Source: Ursus arctos (taxonomy: Eukaryota > Chordata > Mammalia > Carnivora > Ursidae). From it: DNA of 64,000 nt. The translations under genes and the position numbers were made by a program. The stretch covers positions 44,523,833 through 44,587,832 of the forward strand of contig NW_026622764.1 of assembly GCF_023065955.2 (NCBI RefSeq). Direction: 5' to 3'. The notes under the pieces are model-generated. The model was not told the origin of the DNA. It searched no databases and saw nothing but the letters and a program-made list of their open reading frames with translations. This document shows, in pieces, positions 1 to 11,863 of this stretch. Position 1 is the stretch's first letter. Each line of letters begins with the position of its first letter.

Positions 1-162
1 TCTCTTGGGGGAGGAAACAGGGAGGGATCCTAACTTCAATGAGAGATAATTGACAGTTAGCAAACATAGATAGTCTAATCATGGCCCATCCTTTCCTGCA
101 AAGTCCTCCAGAAAAAATAATATTTTTTTCATTGTTTCATCCCAGCATTTAAAAATCCACTT

Positions 163-358
163 GAGGGATGCCTTAAGCGATTGTCTCCCTTCTGCTCAAG
201 TCATGATCTCGGGGGTCCTGGGATCGAGCCCAGTGTTGGGCTCCCTGCTCAGCTGGGAGTATGCTTCTCCCTCTCCCTCTGCCCCTCTCTCCTGCTTGTG
301 CTATTTCTCTCGCTGTCTCTCAAATAAATGAATAAAATCTTAAAAATAAATTAAAAAT
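163..358 (+). mobile_element. Can-SINE (SINEC), head partly deleted
   Basis: tRNA-Lys-derived carnivore SINE. The pol III B-box-like GGATCGAGCCC is at 221-231, followed by a CT-rich body, the AATAAAATCTTAAAA signal and an A-rich tail. A perfect 12-bp target-site duplication, AAAAATCCACTT, flanks it (151-162 and 359-370). About 16 bases of the head that normally carry the A box are missing between GGGATGCC and TTAAGCG. Confidence 0.95.
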
Positions 359-427
359 AAAAATCCACTTCCCTTTTGTTTCAGAGGAGTTATGCTCAAT
401 CTCTCTCTCTCCTACTGCAATAGTCTT

Positions 428-608
428 AAAAAAAAAAGATTTTATTTGAGAGAGAGAGAGAGAGCACAAGAGGAGGGAGGGTCGCACGGAGAAGCAGACT
501 CCCCACTGAGCAGGGAGCCAGATGTGGGGCTTGATCCCAGGACTCTGGGATCATGACCTGAGCCGAAGGCAGACGCTTGACCGACTGAGCCACCCAGGGA
601 CCCCATCT
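428..608 (-). mobile_element. Can-SINE (SINEC)
   Basis: Reverse-oriented SINE: T-rich tail on the left, (GA)n body, then the tRNA-related head ending GAGCCACCCAGGGACCCC. A perfect 16-bp TSD, CTACTGCAATAGTCTT, lies at 412-427 and 609-624. The 80-codon open frame across it is not a gene. Confidence 0.96.
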
Positions 609-624
609 CTACTGCAATAGTCTT

Positions 625-868
625 GAGTAAATTCTTCTTTGCCTGTTTAACTTCATTTAGTGTAATTTTTCTTTGAGGTAGCAAAATTTGACAATTAGGT
701 TAATAAGAGAAACAGATTAAGAAAAAACTGTAAAAAAATTGATAGGTGGTCTACATGTAGGAAGAAAACTTATGAAATAATTTTCACAGTATTGGACGAT
801 TGGATAATGATAAAGACACTACAATAGGAATAGCATCTTTCATCCCTTAAGAATTATGTGTGTGTGTG

Positions 869-903
<35 letters not shown>

Positions 904-1421
904 CTATAAAATGGAGCATTAGATGAAGAGTCCACAATGATAGCGGCAAAACAAGTTGAGAAGAAACTACAATGCTGGATGCTTGCGTTTATTTTAAGTT
1001 CTTCATCAACAGCCCTTTAAAGCTGTTACCTATGATTAGATAAAGGCAATGTATCTTGAATTTTTGCTAGGATATAGTTTTAGCACATGTTGAATACGCA
1101 TACTACTGGCTCTGAGACTTAGATTAGAACATAATGTCCATGAGCGTTTTGTTGTTTGAATGCCTGTTTCCTTGTACCCTTTTAAGGCTGTTTGTCTAGT
1201 TTGAATACTGCTGACTGTAGTCATTATTTGAAAGAACTCTATGTTTTTGAATTTTCTGGAATTAACATAAGTTGCTTTGGATAGTTTCTTTATCCTTATA
1301 TTCTCCTTTCAATTTGTTCCTTTAGGGAATGGTTTGTGCTTTGCCAAGTTACTTTCTGATTCCCCTGGGGCTTCTTTGAAATCCTGTTTAGCTTTATATT
1401 TAGATATTTTTAGTGAATAAC
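625..1421. other. Unique AT-rich sequence, no gene
   Basis: Apart from the dinucleotide tract at 857-901 I see no recognisable repeat, RNA gene or credible open frame here. Confidence 0.6.
857..901. repeat. (TG)n/(AC)n tract with palindromic centre
   Basis: A TG run switches to an AC run at 870/871. This makes a perfect 28-bp palindrome (857-884) followed by more AC units up to 901. Confidence 0.95.
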
Positions 1422-1620
1422 ATTATTCAGTGCCGTGGCCTGCAGTGTCATATGTATGCAGACGATACTCAGATATTCTTTCCAGTCCCTGCAGACCTAT
1501 GAAGCGGCTTGATGTTTTGCATAATTGTCTGTGTGATATTCAAGCATGGATGTCTTCAAATTTCCCTGAATTTAGTACTGATAAAATTGGGTTGCTACTG
1601 ACTGGTTCTCTAGTATAAAT
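1422..1620 (+). mobile_element. Ancient CR1/L3-type LINE, reverse-transcriptase fragment
   Basis: Fossil piece of a CR1-clade LINE, the palm domain of the reverse transcriptase. From 1422 the frame reads IIQCRGLQCHMYADDTQIF, with the catalytic YADD box at 1455-1466, and runs to a stop near 1500. Homology then continues in another frame as LHNCLCDIQAWMSSNFPEF and a TDK motif, so there is at least one frameshift. The order of motifs (xxRHGxxxHxYADDTQ, then xCLxDIxxWMSxNFLxLNxDKTEVLLxGS) is that of L3/CR1-like elements rather than L1. No TSD or tail is visible, as expected for a pre-placental relic. L2 is the main alternative. Confidence 0.82.
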
Positions 1621-3784
1621 GTTTAAAATGTAATCTATGCTGCTAACCCTAACGAGGTGATTTTCTTTATTCTAAAATCAAACTTTTGACCTTAGGGTTA
1701 CTGTAAAGTTTTATGTCTGTGTATGTGTGTGTGTTTTTATGGGTGTGTGTTTTACCAACCATATAATTTCCTTTCTGCACCTACTCAGTGCAACCTTGTC
1801 ACATAAAGATTTCCTGATTCTGGAAGAGTTTGTGCCACAATTACAATCACTGACCTCCACCTGCCACCTTGCAGACTGATTATAAAAGATCACATCCTTC
1901 CACGCCCTGCTCTTCAGCCAGGAAATCTATTCTTTTATGCATGAGAGCTTTAAAATTACTGTTGATTTGTAAGGTTCAACTAAAAAACTTGTTTGTTTGA
2001 TTTAACCTTTTAAATATTTATTGTATCTTCTTTTATATTAAGTCCCCCTAGCACCATGGAATGGACACATGAAGGACACTCATAAATGTAAATTGAGTTG
2101 ATTGATAAGCCATGTGAAGTGTTTGCAGAAAGTACTATTTTACAATGAGAAGGGCTGTTACCGAGTCCACAGTGATTCTGACTTGTGAATAAATTTATAT
2201 CTAACATATCTTCCCACTAGGCAGCCAAAGAGTACAACATTTTGGATACTGCATGAGGTAAATGGGGTAGAATAAAATTCCTTTGAAGTGGTCTCAATTC
2301 ATTAGTCTGGTAGAGTTTAGGTATCACATTAGCTAAAAGGGTATTCAGGATGATAACTGGTGCTTTCTTCCACCCCTTTAAAGAAGTGGGGCTTTACATT
2401 CCTGTTTGATAGCCTGCAAAAGTTAAATTAGTTGAGTCTGCATTAAATACAAAAATGCATTTAATTGATAGACCATAACCTAGAAATATCTGAAAACAAT
2501 ACTTCCCTTGCCAGACACAGTTATGAAATTTCTGAAGTTGATCAAGCTTTCCTGTTAAGAGTTAAGAATATAAATACATGTATTGGTTAGAGATGGTTAC
2601 CAGAATTGGTAGGAAGCAGGGCCACAGATGGTTTGCAGTGTACATGCATTTCCAGGCTTACCTACTAGAGTTAGTGGCTCACCAAAGAAGTCTGAACACA
2701 TTTGCTATCTTCCAAGAACAGGTGACTTGGAATGCTGCCATTGTAAATTGGCTAAAAGACCCACCCACCTCATAAGAATATAAAACTTGTTATCAACAAG
2801 GCAAATAAAATGATATTTTTCTGTCAACAATGCAAAGATGATTAGGCCTCAGCACAGTAGCACCTTAGGTGTCTCTTCATTTTCTTTTGAGATAAACTAT
2901 GATACATGAACTTTGTTCCCAGCTGGGAGCAGTGATAAGCATGATCAGAACAGTCCTTATATCGCAGGTGTTCAAAGAATGCAATGTAAGAGCAGTTACT
3001 TATCACTTGTTTAAAATGTACCAAAATTTATCTACCTGCTTTATTTCCCAGTATTACATATACTATGTGATACTCTCTAGTGTTTACTTGGTAAGAAATA
3101 ATAAATTTCAGCGTGTTTTTTAAAAACTTTATCGCTCTGCTTCTTCTTCCTCCAACTTTCTAAGTGTCATTCTTGCACTCCCACCAGAGTCATCTGTAGA
3201 TCTTAGAACTTCTTACATTCTTGTTATTTGTTGTGGCTACTGAACAAATCAGAAATGAGTGAAGGGGTTTTCTACTGGCCAGCTCCAGCAATCATTCTTC
3301 ACATAAACTAAGTTATTTGTGTCATGATTTGTGTTATAGTATAGCCTTTTCTGAGAAATTCCTTTGATATAACACAATAATAATACATTCTGAACCCTAA
3401 ATATTGAGATTATTTTATTTTCTATAGCACTGTATATTGGGCCAGTGAGATATTACGAGACCTTTTTTTTTTTTCATTAGCAAATGAAAAAAAAAAACCC
3501 TTAAAATTAAGAGGAGTTATTTGCCATATTCATAGCTGGTAGAAGTGGGAGCACTTTTTTTTTGTTGTTCTGCTTCATGCTACCTCCACAACACTGAGTC
3601 AAACCTGTGAGTGCAGAGTAAAGGGGGAATGAAAACCTTGATAGCAGAATATGAGTTTCCATCTTTGATCAGTCTTCAGGACTCTAGAAATCCACATAAT
3701 TAAGCATAAGTGTGTGTGTATGGCGTATATATTAGCTATGTATATATATTTCTCCTGTTAAAACCATTCAGTACTTAAAAATTC
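1621..3784. other. Mostly unique sequence, no gene
   Basis: Contains short GT-rich patches (about 1711-1752 and 3710-3750) and a T12/A11 stretch near 3463-3497. No open frame exceeds about 75 codons. A TATAAAAG at about 1882 has no credible gene downstream. Confidence 0.55.
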
Positions 3785-4275
3785 CTTAATGACCAACTGC
3801 CTCTCAATACCATCGGGATAAAGTAAATAGTTGTGATTATGGTTTATGGGCTCTTCATGTTTTCATGAACTGGTCCTTTTGCATACTCATCTCTCAATAT
3901 CACCATCCTTATATCATGACCCTGCCAAAGTAAATTATTTGCTATTCCTCTTACCCATACTCTGTTTTTCTTCTGAGTCTTTTTACATGTTTCCTCAGTC
4001 TGAAGCACTCTCATTTTCCTGTTCTCTGCTTTGACTAGTTAACTCCTAATCATACAATAACCTAGCTGTAGGCTTTATATTATCCAAAGTGGCCACTGTG
4101 ATTTTCTGTAGCTGGGTCAGGTGCCTCTCACAATACCCTGTATTTGCCATGTATCAGAATTATCACGTCATCTGTTAGATTTTAAACCCCGTGAGGAGGA
4201 AGATTTGTGGTTGTCAGTGTGACAATGGTAGATATTATAATGCATTGTTACATAAGAGATACCCAGTACATATTT
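3785..4275 (+). mobile_element. L2 LINE, 3' region
   Basis: Diverged L2 3' end. It runs through the GGGATAAAG and GGGCTCTTCATG-type stretch, a CT-rich middle (TTTCCTCAGTCTGAAGCACTC), TAACTCCTAATCATAC, and the late TTTTAAACCCCGTGAGGAGG block that corresponds to the L2 segment TGTAAGCTCCATGAGGGCAGG. Ends are approximate. Confidence 0.72.
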
Positions 4276-7200
4276 TAAGGTAATTGTAAACGTAAACATG
4301 GAAGATTCCAAATGAGCAAATGTGTTAATGAAACCAACAAAAAGCCTTTAAATTCTTAGGGATCTCATAATTTGATTCTATCTCCTGGGAAATCTTCCTA
4401 AATATGGTCCTACCTGGGAAATAAAGCGCATCGTAGAAGTTAAGCTTCCCTCTACGATAATTCTTGCTACACCTTTAATTTAGGAGAACTCAGAATCCTA
4501 GGGTATAAAACCAGACTGTAGTATTTTCTTCATTCCTATTTCCAGTCTACAGTTGCCACCCAAGGCCCTACTTTACTGGTCTACAACAGGGTACTTGGGG
4601 TTCACGTCAATGTTTATAGACCTTAGCCAGTCTTTCTTAAAACAAAACAGGTGTAATAAATAGGGTATTTAACTTGAGAAATAGGCAGGGATATCAAAAG
4701 GAATACTTAACTTAAAAGCATTAATTATATTAGTTTAATATTCAAAAATTATTTCTAAAATCTGATAGTAAAACAAAAGGACATATGTATCTCTAAAGAA
4801 CCAGAAAAGTATGGGAAATGAAAAATAAACAAAACAAAACAAACCCTCTCTCACCATGCAAAAATAAAAAACAAAAACAACGCTAAAAAAACAAACTAAA
4901 TGACTACCTTTTATACATGCTTATGCAGATGCACTATAAATGCTGGAAGGACAGTGTATATGGGTGAACATGTGGTAATCTGTGCTAAGCAAATCTTGAG
5001 ACACGAGCAATAATGTAAATGAATCCATTGCTGGCTAGGAGATATAGGATATCAAGACAAAAAAAGTTTAAAGAAGTTCAAAGCTTCAGAATGGCACCAA
5101 AAACTGGGTAAGGCAGACGGAATCCAGTGTGCAGAGTATCATATGTCATTTGGAAGTTGAAAGACTTTGGGCTGGGCACATAGGCCTCACTATTTTCTAC
5201 TGTTCTATATCCGCCCAGTTTACACATGGGTGTTTCTTGCCTCATTGTTTGTGAAGGATAAAGATCAATATGAGAAGTTTTGAGATTTTAGGAAAAGGAA
5301 TGAAAGAAGGAACATTAGCCTCTTAGTTCAGCCACTTACAGGGGCTCAAAATGGCATTTTATGTTGGGCTTCTATCTTACAGGTGTCTGTGTCAGAGTTA
5401 TATGGTGGGATAATTTACCTCGTCCAAATTAAGGAATGCTCCAATATCCTTTAAATACACATAGAGGAAAACCAATTTCAAAGTATCCTTTATGTGGTAT
5501 TTCAAACTAGCAGATACCAAAATTTGCCGTCACATTACTGATCCATTAAGGGACTATGGCATTTATAGCTGTTAGTCAGAAAATTATGATTTGAAGCAGG
5601 AAATAAATGAACTATTGCATCATCATAAAAAAAAAAATGTTCTACATAGAAACCAAACCATGAATGCTGGGAAAAAGCCAAAACATCTGGGCCATTTATT
5701 ATTTTTTCTTTATTATGAATACAAGAAAAAAATATTTTTACATGTAAGATGGTTTCTCACAATGAAATTAACCAAAAAGGTAGAAAGAACAAATCAAAAC
5801 AAATATTCCCTATTAGAAAAATCTTCAGCTTAAAGTTTTCATTTTGGAATAGTGAAAAGTGGGAAAAGGATCGTGCTCACCCAAATATTAGTGTGTATTC
5901 ACTAGTCACGGTGCTATCTGCATCTCTCCTTTTCTAGTCAGTTTGTGCATATTTAATATCCCACTTCCATTTTCATGCCTATGAACAGGCAGGTACTACC
6001 AGCACACACAGGAACAGGATGTCTTATGCATATACAATGTTTACCTGAAGACGGAAGTTTTGATGAAAACTTGGAAAACAAATATTCATCTCATTGGAAT
6101 ACAATTTGTGAATTTTTCAGCAGTTTCATGAAAAACTGAAAACTATTTGAGAAGAATAAATGAGCAATTTCACACAACTCTAGTTTGCTTCCCCTTGTTT
6201 CCTGTTTTGCTCTGTTATGCATGGTAGAGAAACTTATAAAAAATGCCTCCTATTACTGACCTAGCTCTTTCTGAAAGTGGTTTTGTCATCCTTCAAGTCC
6301 TTAAAGAATAGATGAAAGTAAAAATATGAAAGTGTTTGCACTGAGGAAAATGGAAGTTGAAAGGCACACAGAATTAGGGGCACATAGACTGTGGATTCTG
6401 ATAGACATTCAACATCTAATGAACATTTCAAAATGAAACTTCAGTGAAAAGAGTAGTCTGCTTTAGCGGAAAAAGAAGCATATTAGAAAATAATTCCTAG
6501 AAGAAATAGAGCAGATTTAGAGTTACTAAAACATACACAGGAGGATTATAGCCTGTGGAATCCATAACCGAATTGGTAAAGGCATTACTCAATATAATAT
6601 TTAACCTAACATTGAAAAATGAAAATATATTATATCCTAATGAAATTTAAGAATATGTTCAAAATTCAATGGCAAATAGATTTTAGCATAGCCTGACAGA
6701 ATTTTTCTCGTGCAAAAGACTGTTTTTAGATTAGATTTTTTTCCCTTTTTTTCCTGAGGAGTGAAGAGTACAGTTTTCAGAGGGCTTGGAAGTTAACTTT
6801 TATTTCTTACATCAAATATCAAAGATATCGTTACCCTGTTGAAAAAAGTATTTCTGTGGATGAACTACAGTGTTCTGACTACAGGGAAAATGACAAAAGG
6901 AAAATTTTTTGCATATTCCAACATTTTAGCCTCTCTTTTCCTTCTTTCCAAGTGATTCAGGGTATAATAATTTATTGGTACTCATATCTATATTAAAATC
7001 CACATGTATAAAATCCCTTCCAATGCGATTGTATAAATCAAATTGTGTGGGTCTATGAATTGGAAAGGAAAATCTCTAATCTTCCTCAGTGAGAAGAGCA
7101 AGAGTACTTGGATACTACTCTTGCCCTTAGGACTTTCCAACCTCTAATTCCAGAGGAAGAGAAAAATCAAATTCAAAAGTTGGTAGGGTAAAATATTAAG

Positions 7201-7454
7201 AGACTAATACGATATTCTCTTTACAAAAATTTACTTTAGCTATGGCAAAAAAACTGTTAGTAGGAAGTGTAATGACTGGATTGTGACTTTATTCTGGAAA
7301 GCCATAGGAAAATACAGATTTACTAGAATAAACACTTTGAGTAGGGATAATGATTTCCTCTGTGATGTCTATGATATTTTCACATTTGTTATTACATGAT
7401 TGTGCCATAGGGATTTCTGTTACATGACTTAGATTTGGGATACAGACATATTTA
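4276..7454. other. Unique AT-rich sequence, no gene
   Basis: There is an A-rich AAACA-type patch at 4825-4885. The rest is AT-rich and unrecognised, with no coding signal and no clear repeat. Confidence 0.55.
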
Positions 7455-7735
7455 TCTGTAGTTTTAATAGTAAGAGTTGTAGTTTATTAAATGTTTACTA
7501 TGTGTCATGCTCTTTTCTAAGCCTTTCATAAGCTTCGAATTAGTAATTCCCATGAAAATGTTGTAAGATCCGATTATCTCAATTTTGCATATTTAAACCT
7601 GGAGGTACAGAATGATTCAGTGACTTTCTCAAGGACACAGAGTGAACAGTGGCAGGCCTGGACACTGAACCCAGGCCAAATGGAGCCAGATCTGAGCTCC
7701 TAACAACCTTACATTGTTGCCTCTATTACATTAGT
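7455..7735 (-). mobile_element. MIR SINE
   Basis: Long, well-preserved MIR in reverse. It reads TTTACTATGTGTCATGCTC, then the core around CTCAAGGACACAGAGTGAAC, and ends with the tRNA-like part GCTCCTAACAACCTTACATT. Order and spacing match the MIR consensus across nearly its full length. Confidence 0.88.
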
Positions 7736-8775
7736 TTTTATTTAGGATTTGCTTAAGTTCCATGAGTTGAAACACTTGGCTGAATCATTTGACTTGATTT
7801 TTGAAATGACCTTAATCAAATTTTGATAAGCCATGTTGTATTTATCAACAAAGAAAATTATAGGTAATATTATAAAATACATCAATGGAATTCTATCTGT
7901 TTTAAATCCTATATTATACCATTTAAATCACTTTAAGTTCTAAAACACTGGTTATGGTGAAAATAAAATATTTAGGGACTTTTATAAAATGTCTTGAATG
8001 CAGTGGATATGTTATATGGCTCTTTGTAAACCCTTAATTATATAACGACCCTTTCAACCCTACATCAAGCTCTTAGTTTTATAGACACACAAAAAAATTA
8101 TCTCCAGTTCCTTAGGCTCCAAAATTTACAAGACGCGTGATGAAGGGGCCCATATATTACGACTGTGCTAACTGCAAGGACCTCTTTAGATCACTATTTT
8201 ATTCTTTGGCAAAGATCAATAGAAGTCACTTATTGTGCTTTTCACAGGCGGAAATAGAACAGAGATCACTGATGGACATAATTCAAAATTGCATACTGGG
8301 TGGGTATTTGGGAGTCACTGGAACAATGTAAGTGGCCGCCTATAAAAGTTATTTAGATTCATTTGAAGAGAATGGCAGAATTAGCCATTCCACAAGACTG
8401 GACTGTCTGTATAGACATTTTAATAGCTCTCTGTGATAAACATAAATTTGCATAGCATTTCTAAATGTTTGAGTGATCTAAGTAACTTGTATATGAAGCA
8501 TATGCTTATATGTTTTATAGTGCCTCTTAAAATCTTAAAAAATGTAATGAAATTTGTTCAGTAACAATGTTTGGATGTTCCAGAAAGGCCAGGAGAGACA
8601 GAATCTTTTTAAATGCCATAAACGGTGGTAATTGAGAGACAGAATTTATTCAGTGTAGGAGACATGATCTCTGCATTCAAGATGCATATAATAATCTTTT
8701 TTAATAGCCTGTTCTAAAAGAAGTCCTACATACTTAATAAAAATCTCTGGTTCATTTCTTAGGCAGTGAGTTAGT
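7736..8775. other. Unique sequence, no gene
   Basis: No recognisable repeat. The 64-codon open frame at 8137-8331 has no domain or splice support. Confidence 0.5.
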
Positions 8776-8885
8776 TGAAATTATTATGCCCCATGAGCAT
8801 AGTACAAACACATAGTAGGCACTTAAACACATAGGTTTGACACATGGTAGTCGTCAAAAAGATTTATGTTAAATGAATAGCTACA
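8776..8885 (+). mobile_element. L2/MIR 3' end fragment
   Basis: Contains CATAGTAGGCACTTAAA followed by TTAAATGAATAG, the shared 3' end of L2 and MIR (CATAGTAGGTGCTCAATAAA...). A second partial copy of the same phrase (ACACATGGTAGTCGTCAA) follows it. Confidence 0.6.
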
Positions 8886-8914
8886 CATTTATAAGATATG
8901 CTATGATTTTATAT

Positions 8915-9035
8915 ATAATATAATTAACTTTTATTGACACTTGCTTTTTGCCAGACAAAATACTGATACTTGGTAAATATTATATCTGAGATAGGTGTTA
9001 TTTTTCCTACCCTACAAATAAATTCTAGGATCATA
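8915..9035 (-). mobile_element. MIR fragment
   Basis: TTATTGACACTTGCTTTTTGCCAGAC and the following AGATAGGTGTTATTTTTCC fit reverse MIR (TATTGAGCACTTACTATGTGCCAG, then AGGTAGGTATTATTATCC). Diverged. Confidence 0.55.
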
Positions 9036-9229
9036 TTTTCCATGTTTATCAAAAGTCCTCTTTACCTACAGTACCTTGTTTAGTTTTGACCCATTTTCTT
9101 TTAAGCATTGAACTCATTATTCTCCCTCACTTTTTAAAGGTTCATCTGTATATCTATTTATATTTTATGTGGACTTTAGTAGTTAGTGGCCACTAAAAAC
9201 TGCTAAGGCACATTTTAAAGCAAATTGAC

Positions 9230-9745
9230 AGAAAGAAAAGTGTCAGATAATTCAGCTTGCTACCTATTGGAGATTACATAGCTCAAAGACAGAAGAGTGG
9301 CAGGCAACTAATTAAAGTAGAAAACAGCTAATAGAAGACTTTCAGGCCCTTAATACACCAAAGAGAAGGCGTGACACCATAAAATAGACAGAGCATAAAC
9401 AGCTATTTGCAGTACATTTCATACAAAGTAAAAATGAAACACAAGGAGACCCATCAGGGAGCCACATTGTGGAAGAAAATGCCGTTAGTGGAGACAGTTG
9501 AGCCCTGGAATAGAATGCTGTGTTGCAGCGAAGCTCCATGGGAGCTCATGGAGAAACAGCTGCCCCCTGAAGACAGAAATGCAAAAACAATGGGATGGAC
9601 ATTTGTTGACAACAGAAATCCCACCGATCATTTTAAGAATAGCACCATTGGGCCAAATGAATGACTCCAAAGTCATCTATGGTCCCTTTTGCTGTGCCCT
9701 CCAAGTGGCCTTCTCTGTAATTGTTTTAATTAAACAATGAAAATT
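9230..9745. other. Higher-complexity unique segment, candidate conserved noncoding element
   Basis: Not a recognisable repeat. It is less AT-rich than its surroundings, and several overlapping 60-85 codon frames on both strands reflect a local shortage of stops rather than a gene. Two tidy dyads lie at its right end. ATGACT-CCAA-AGTCAT (9661-9676) has AP-1-like half sites. ATTGTTT-TAATT-AAACAAT (9720-9738) has inverted SOX-like ATTGTT sites around a homeodomain-type TAATTA. A regulatory role is inference. Confidence 0.4.
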
Positions 9746-9903
9746 GAAAACACTGTAAAGGAATCAAATGTGTCTTAACACTTCATAGGAAAGAAGTTGT
9801 GATGTGTTTTTATAATCATTCATCCTGGAATCCGGAAAAAAAGGCTAATTGCCTCCTGCAGGTAACTACAAATCATAGACACCTCTTAAAAATAAGCCTA
9901 TGG

Positions 9904-10100
9904 GGCACCTGGGTGGCTCAGTCAGTTAAGTGTCTGACTTGAGCTCAGGTCATGATTTCGGGGTCCTGGGATTGAGCCGCATGTCGAACCCAGAGCTCAG
10001 TTGGGAGCCTGCTTTCCCCTCTCCCTCTGCTCCTCCCCTCACTCGTGCATGCACTCTCTCTCTCTCTCTCTCTCTCAAATAAATAAAATCTTAAAAAAAT
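9904..10100 (+). mobile_element. Can-SINE (SINEC)
   Basis: Complete SINE: GGGCACCTGGGTGGCTCAG head, B-box-like GGATTGAGCCG, CT-rich body ending in (CT)n, then AAATAAATAAAATCTTAAAA. Imperfect flanking duplication AAATAAGCCTATG / AAATAAACCTGTG. Confidence 0.93.
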
Positions 10101-10554
10101 TAAATAAACCTGTGATTTCCACCTACTAAACAATGTGTAACCAAGGGCATGGCTGGTAGACAACTAGTATGGTCTGTTTTTCTCGTTATAATTGAGTATA
10201 AAGAATGATGATATGGGGGAACGTGTTAGATGATCAGATAAATACTGATCTTTAACATCCTCAGTAACTGTCTACATACTCTGACAACCAATGATGATAG
10301 GCATCAAGTTTATTTTTGTTGGTCTTTTCAAAGAATTTATCAAGCAGAGATTCTGGAGAGAAAAAGAAACTTCAAATGAACTTGGGACAAGGGAAGTTTT
10401 GTCTTCCCAAATATTTTGCTTATTCTTGTGGTAAACTGGATTAAAAAAAAAAAATCCTTCTGCCCCAAAGCAAAGTACATGTTTTTCAAAGCACTATAAA
10501 TAGTGTTAGAATTTGTTAAGAAGACTAATCTCTAATCTCAAAATATATAGAAAC
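10101..10554. other. Unique sequence, nothing recognised
   Basis: AT-rich, with an A12 run near 10443. No gene or clear repeat. Confidence 0.5.
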
Positions 10555-11014
10555 ACACCTGTAGTAGGGAAATAATAGTACCCAAATATATCCAGGTCCT
10601 ATCCCTGCATCCTATATGAATCTTACATTATACAACAAAAGAGACTTTGCTTACTTGATTAAGAATCTTGAAATAGATTGTCCTTCATTATTTTCCTTGT
10701 GGTCCTTAAATTCAATCACAGTTGTCCTCGTAAGAGGAAAGCAGAGGAGATTCTGTTACAGAAGACAGAAAACAACGTGATGACCTCAGCAGAAAGATTT
10801 GAAATGCTAAACTGTGGGCTTTGACAGTGGAGGAATGGGCTATGAGGTGAAGAATGTGGCCTAAAAAAACCTACCTCTCCCAAGAAAAAATGCTGACACC
10901 TAAGTTTTGGCCCAGTTTCAGACTTCTGGAACTGTAAAAGAATAAATTTGCATTGTTTTTAGCCACTTAATTTGTGGTAATTTGTTTCAGCAGCCATATA
11001 AGGAACTAATACAA
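10555..11014 (+). mobile_element. Solo LTR of the MLT1 (ERVL-MaLR) type
   Basis: Old LTR of the mammalian MaLR group, with no internal region beside it. Diagnostic stretches are ACAAAAGAGACTTTGC, GTCCTCGTAAGAGGAAAGCAG, TGCTGACACCTAAGTTTTGG, GACTTCTGGAACTGTAAAAG, TTTTTAGCCACTTAATTTGT and the end GGAACTAATACA. It stops a few bases before the LINE-1 at 11018. The 5' limit is approximate. Confidence 0.85.
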
Positions 11015-11526
11015 CATAAATATATATTTCAGCTTTTTTGAGGTATGACTGACAAAAGTTAAAGTGTACGTTATGGTGATTTGATAAACATGTGCATTAT
11101 GAAAGCATTTCCACCACCTAGTTAATTAACACATTCCTCATTTAAATTCTATCCTCTTAGCAAATTTCCATTATATAATACAGTTACATCATTAACTATA
11201 GTTACCATGTTTTATGTTAGATCCTCAGACTTTATTTATCTTATGGTTGAAAGTTGATACACTTTTACCAACACCTCCTTATTTCCCCTCCCCTCAGTCC
11301 CTGGCAACCTCTTTTCTATTCTGTTTTGGGGGTTTGTTTGTTTAGATTCCGTATATAAGTGATACCATTTGGTATTTCTTGCTCTGTGTGTCTTATTTCA
11401 CTTACCATAATGCCCTCAAGTTCTGTCCATGTTGTTGCAAATGGCAGGATTTCCTTCTTTCTCTTGACTTAATAATATTCCAGGGGGTGTGTGTGTGTGT
11501 GTGTGCACATATGACATCATCTTTAT

Positions 11527-11863
11527 TTTATTTGTTTGTTTGCTTATTTAAAGATCTGTTTATTTGAGAGAAAGAGCACGAGCAGGAGGAGTAGAGGGAA
11601 AGGGAGAGAGCATGGAGCCTGATGTGGGGCTTGATCTCACAACCCTGAGATCACAAATGCAATGAAACTAAAAGTCAGACACTTAACCCACTGTGCCACC
11701 CAGGTGTCCCTATTTTATTTAATTAGTCCTAGTTAATTTTTTTTTTATTTTGAGTATAATTGACATACATTCATTTCAGGTATACAATATAGTGATTCAA
11801 TTTCTCTATACATTATGCTTTGCCCACCACAAGTACGGCTGTCACCTGTCACCATACTACACC
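11527..11863 (-). mobile_element. 5'-truncated L1 fragment nested in the larger L1
   Basis: Short reverse-oriented L1 3' end (TTTGAGTATAATTGACATAC, then CAGGTATACAATATAGTG) inserted into the host L1. A perfect 13-bp TSD, ACATCATCTTTAT, flanks it at 11514-11526 and 11864-11876, and host L1 homology resumes after it. Its T-rich tail was later split by a SINE. Confidence 0.88.
11551..11710 (-). mobile_element. Can-SINE nested in an L1 tail
   Basis: Reverse SINE: AAGATCTGTTTATTTGAGAG at the left, head ending TGTGCCACCCAGGTGTCCC. Flanked by TATTTTATTT at 11524-11533 and 11711-11720. Inserted in the T-rich tail of the nested L1 fragment, so it is the youngest of three layers. Confidence 0.92.

Noticed and set aside
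442..684. 80-codon minus-strand open frame
   Set aside because: It is the translated complement of a Can-SINE body; not a gene.
1630..1660. Telomere-like CTAACCCTAAC
   Set aside because: Only one and a half units; too short for an interstitial telomeric repeat.
1875..1930. TATAAAAG followed by a GC-richer stretch, like a small promoter
   Set aside because: No initiator context, no downstream open frame and no CpG enrichment; chance in AT-rich DNA.
9407..9740. Overlapping 60-85 codon frames on both strands as a possible gene
   Set aside because: Several frames are open at once, which reflects base composition rather than coding; no domain is recognisable.
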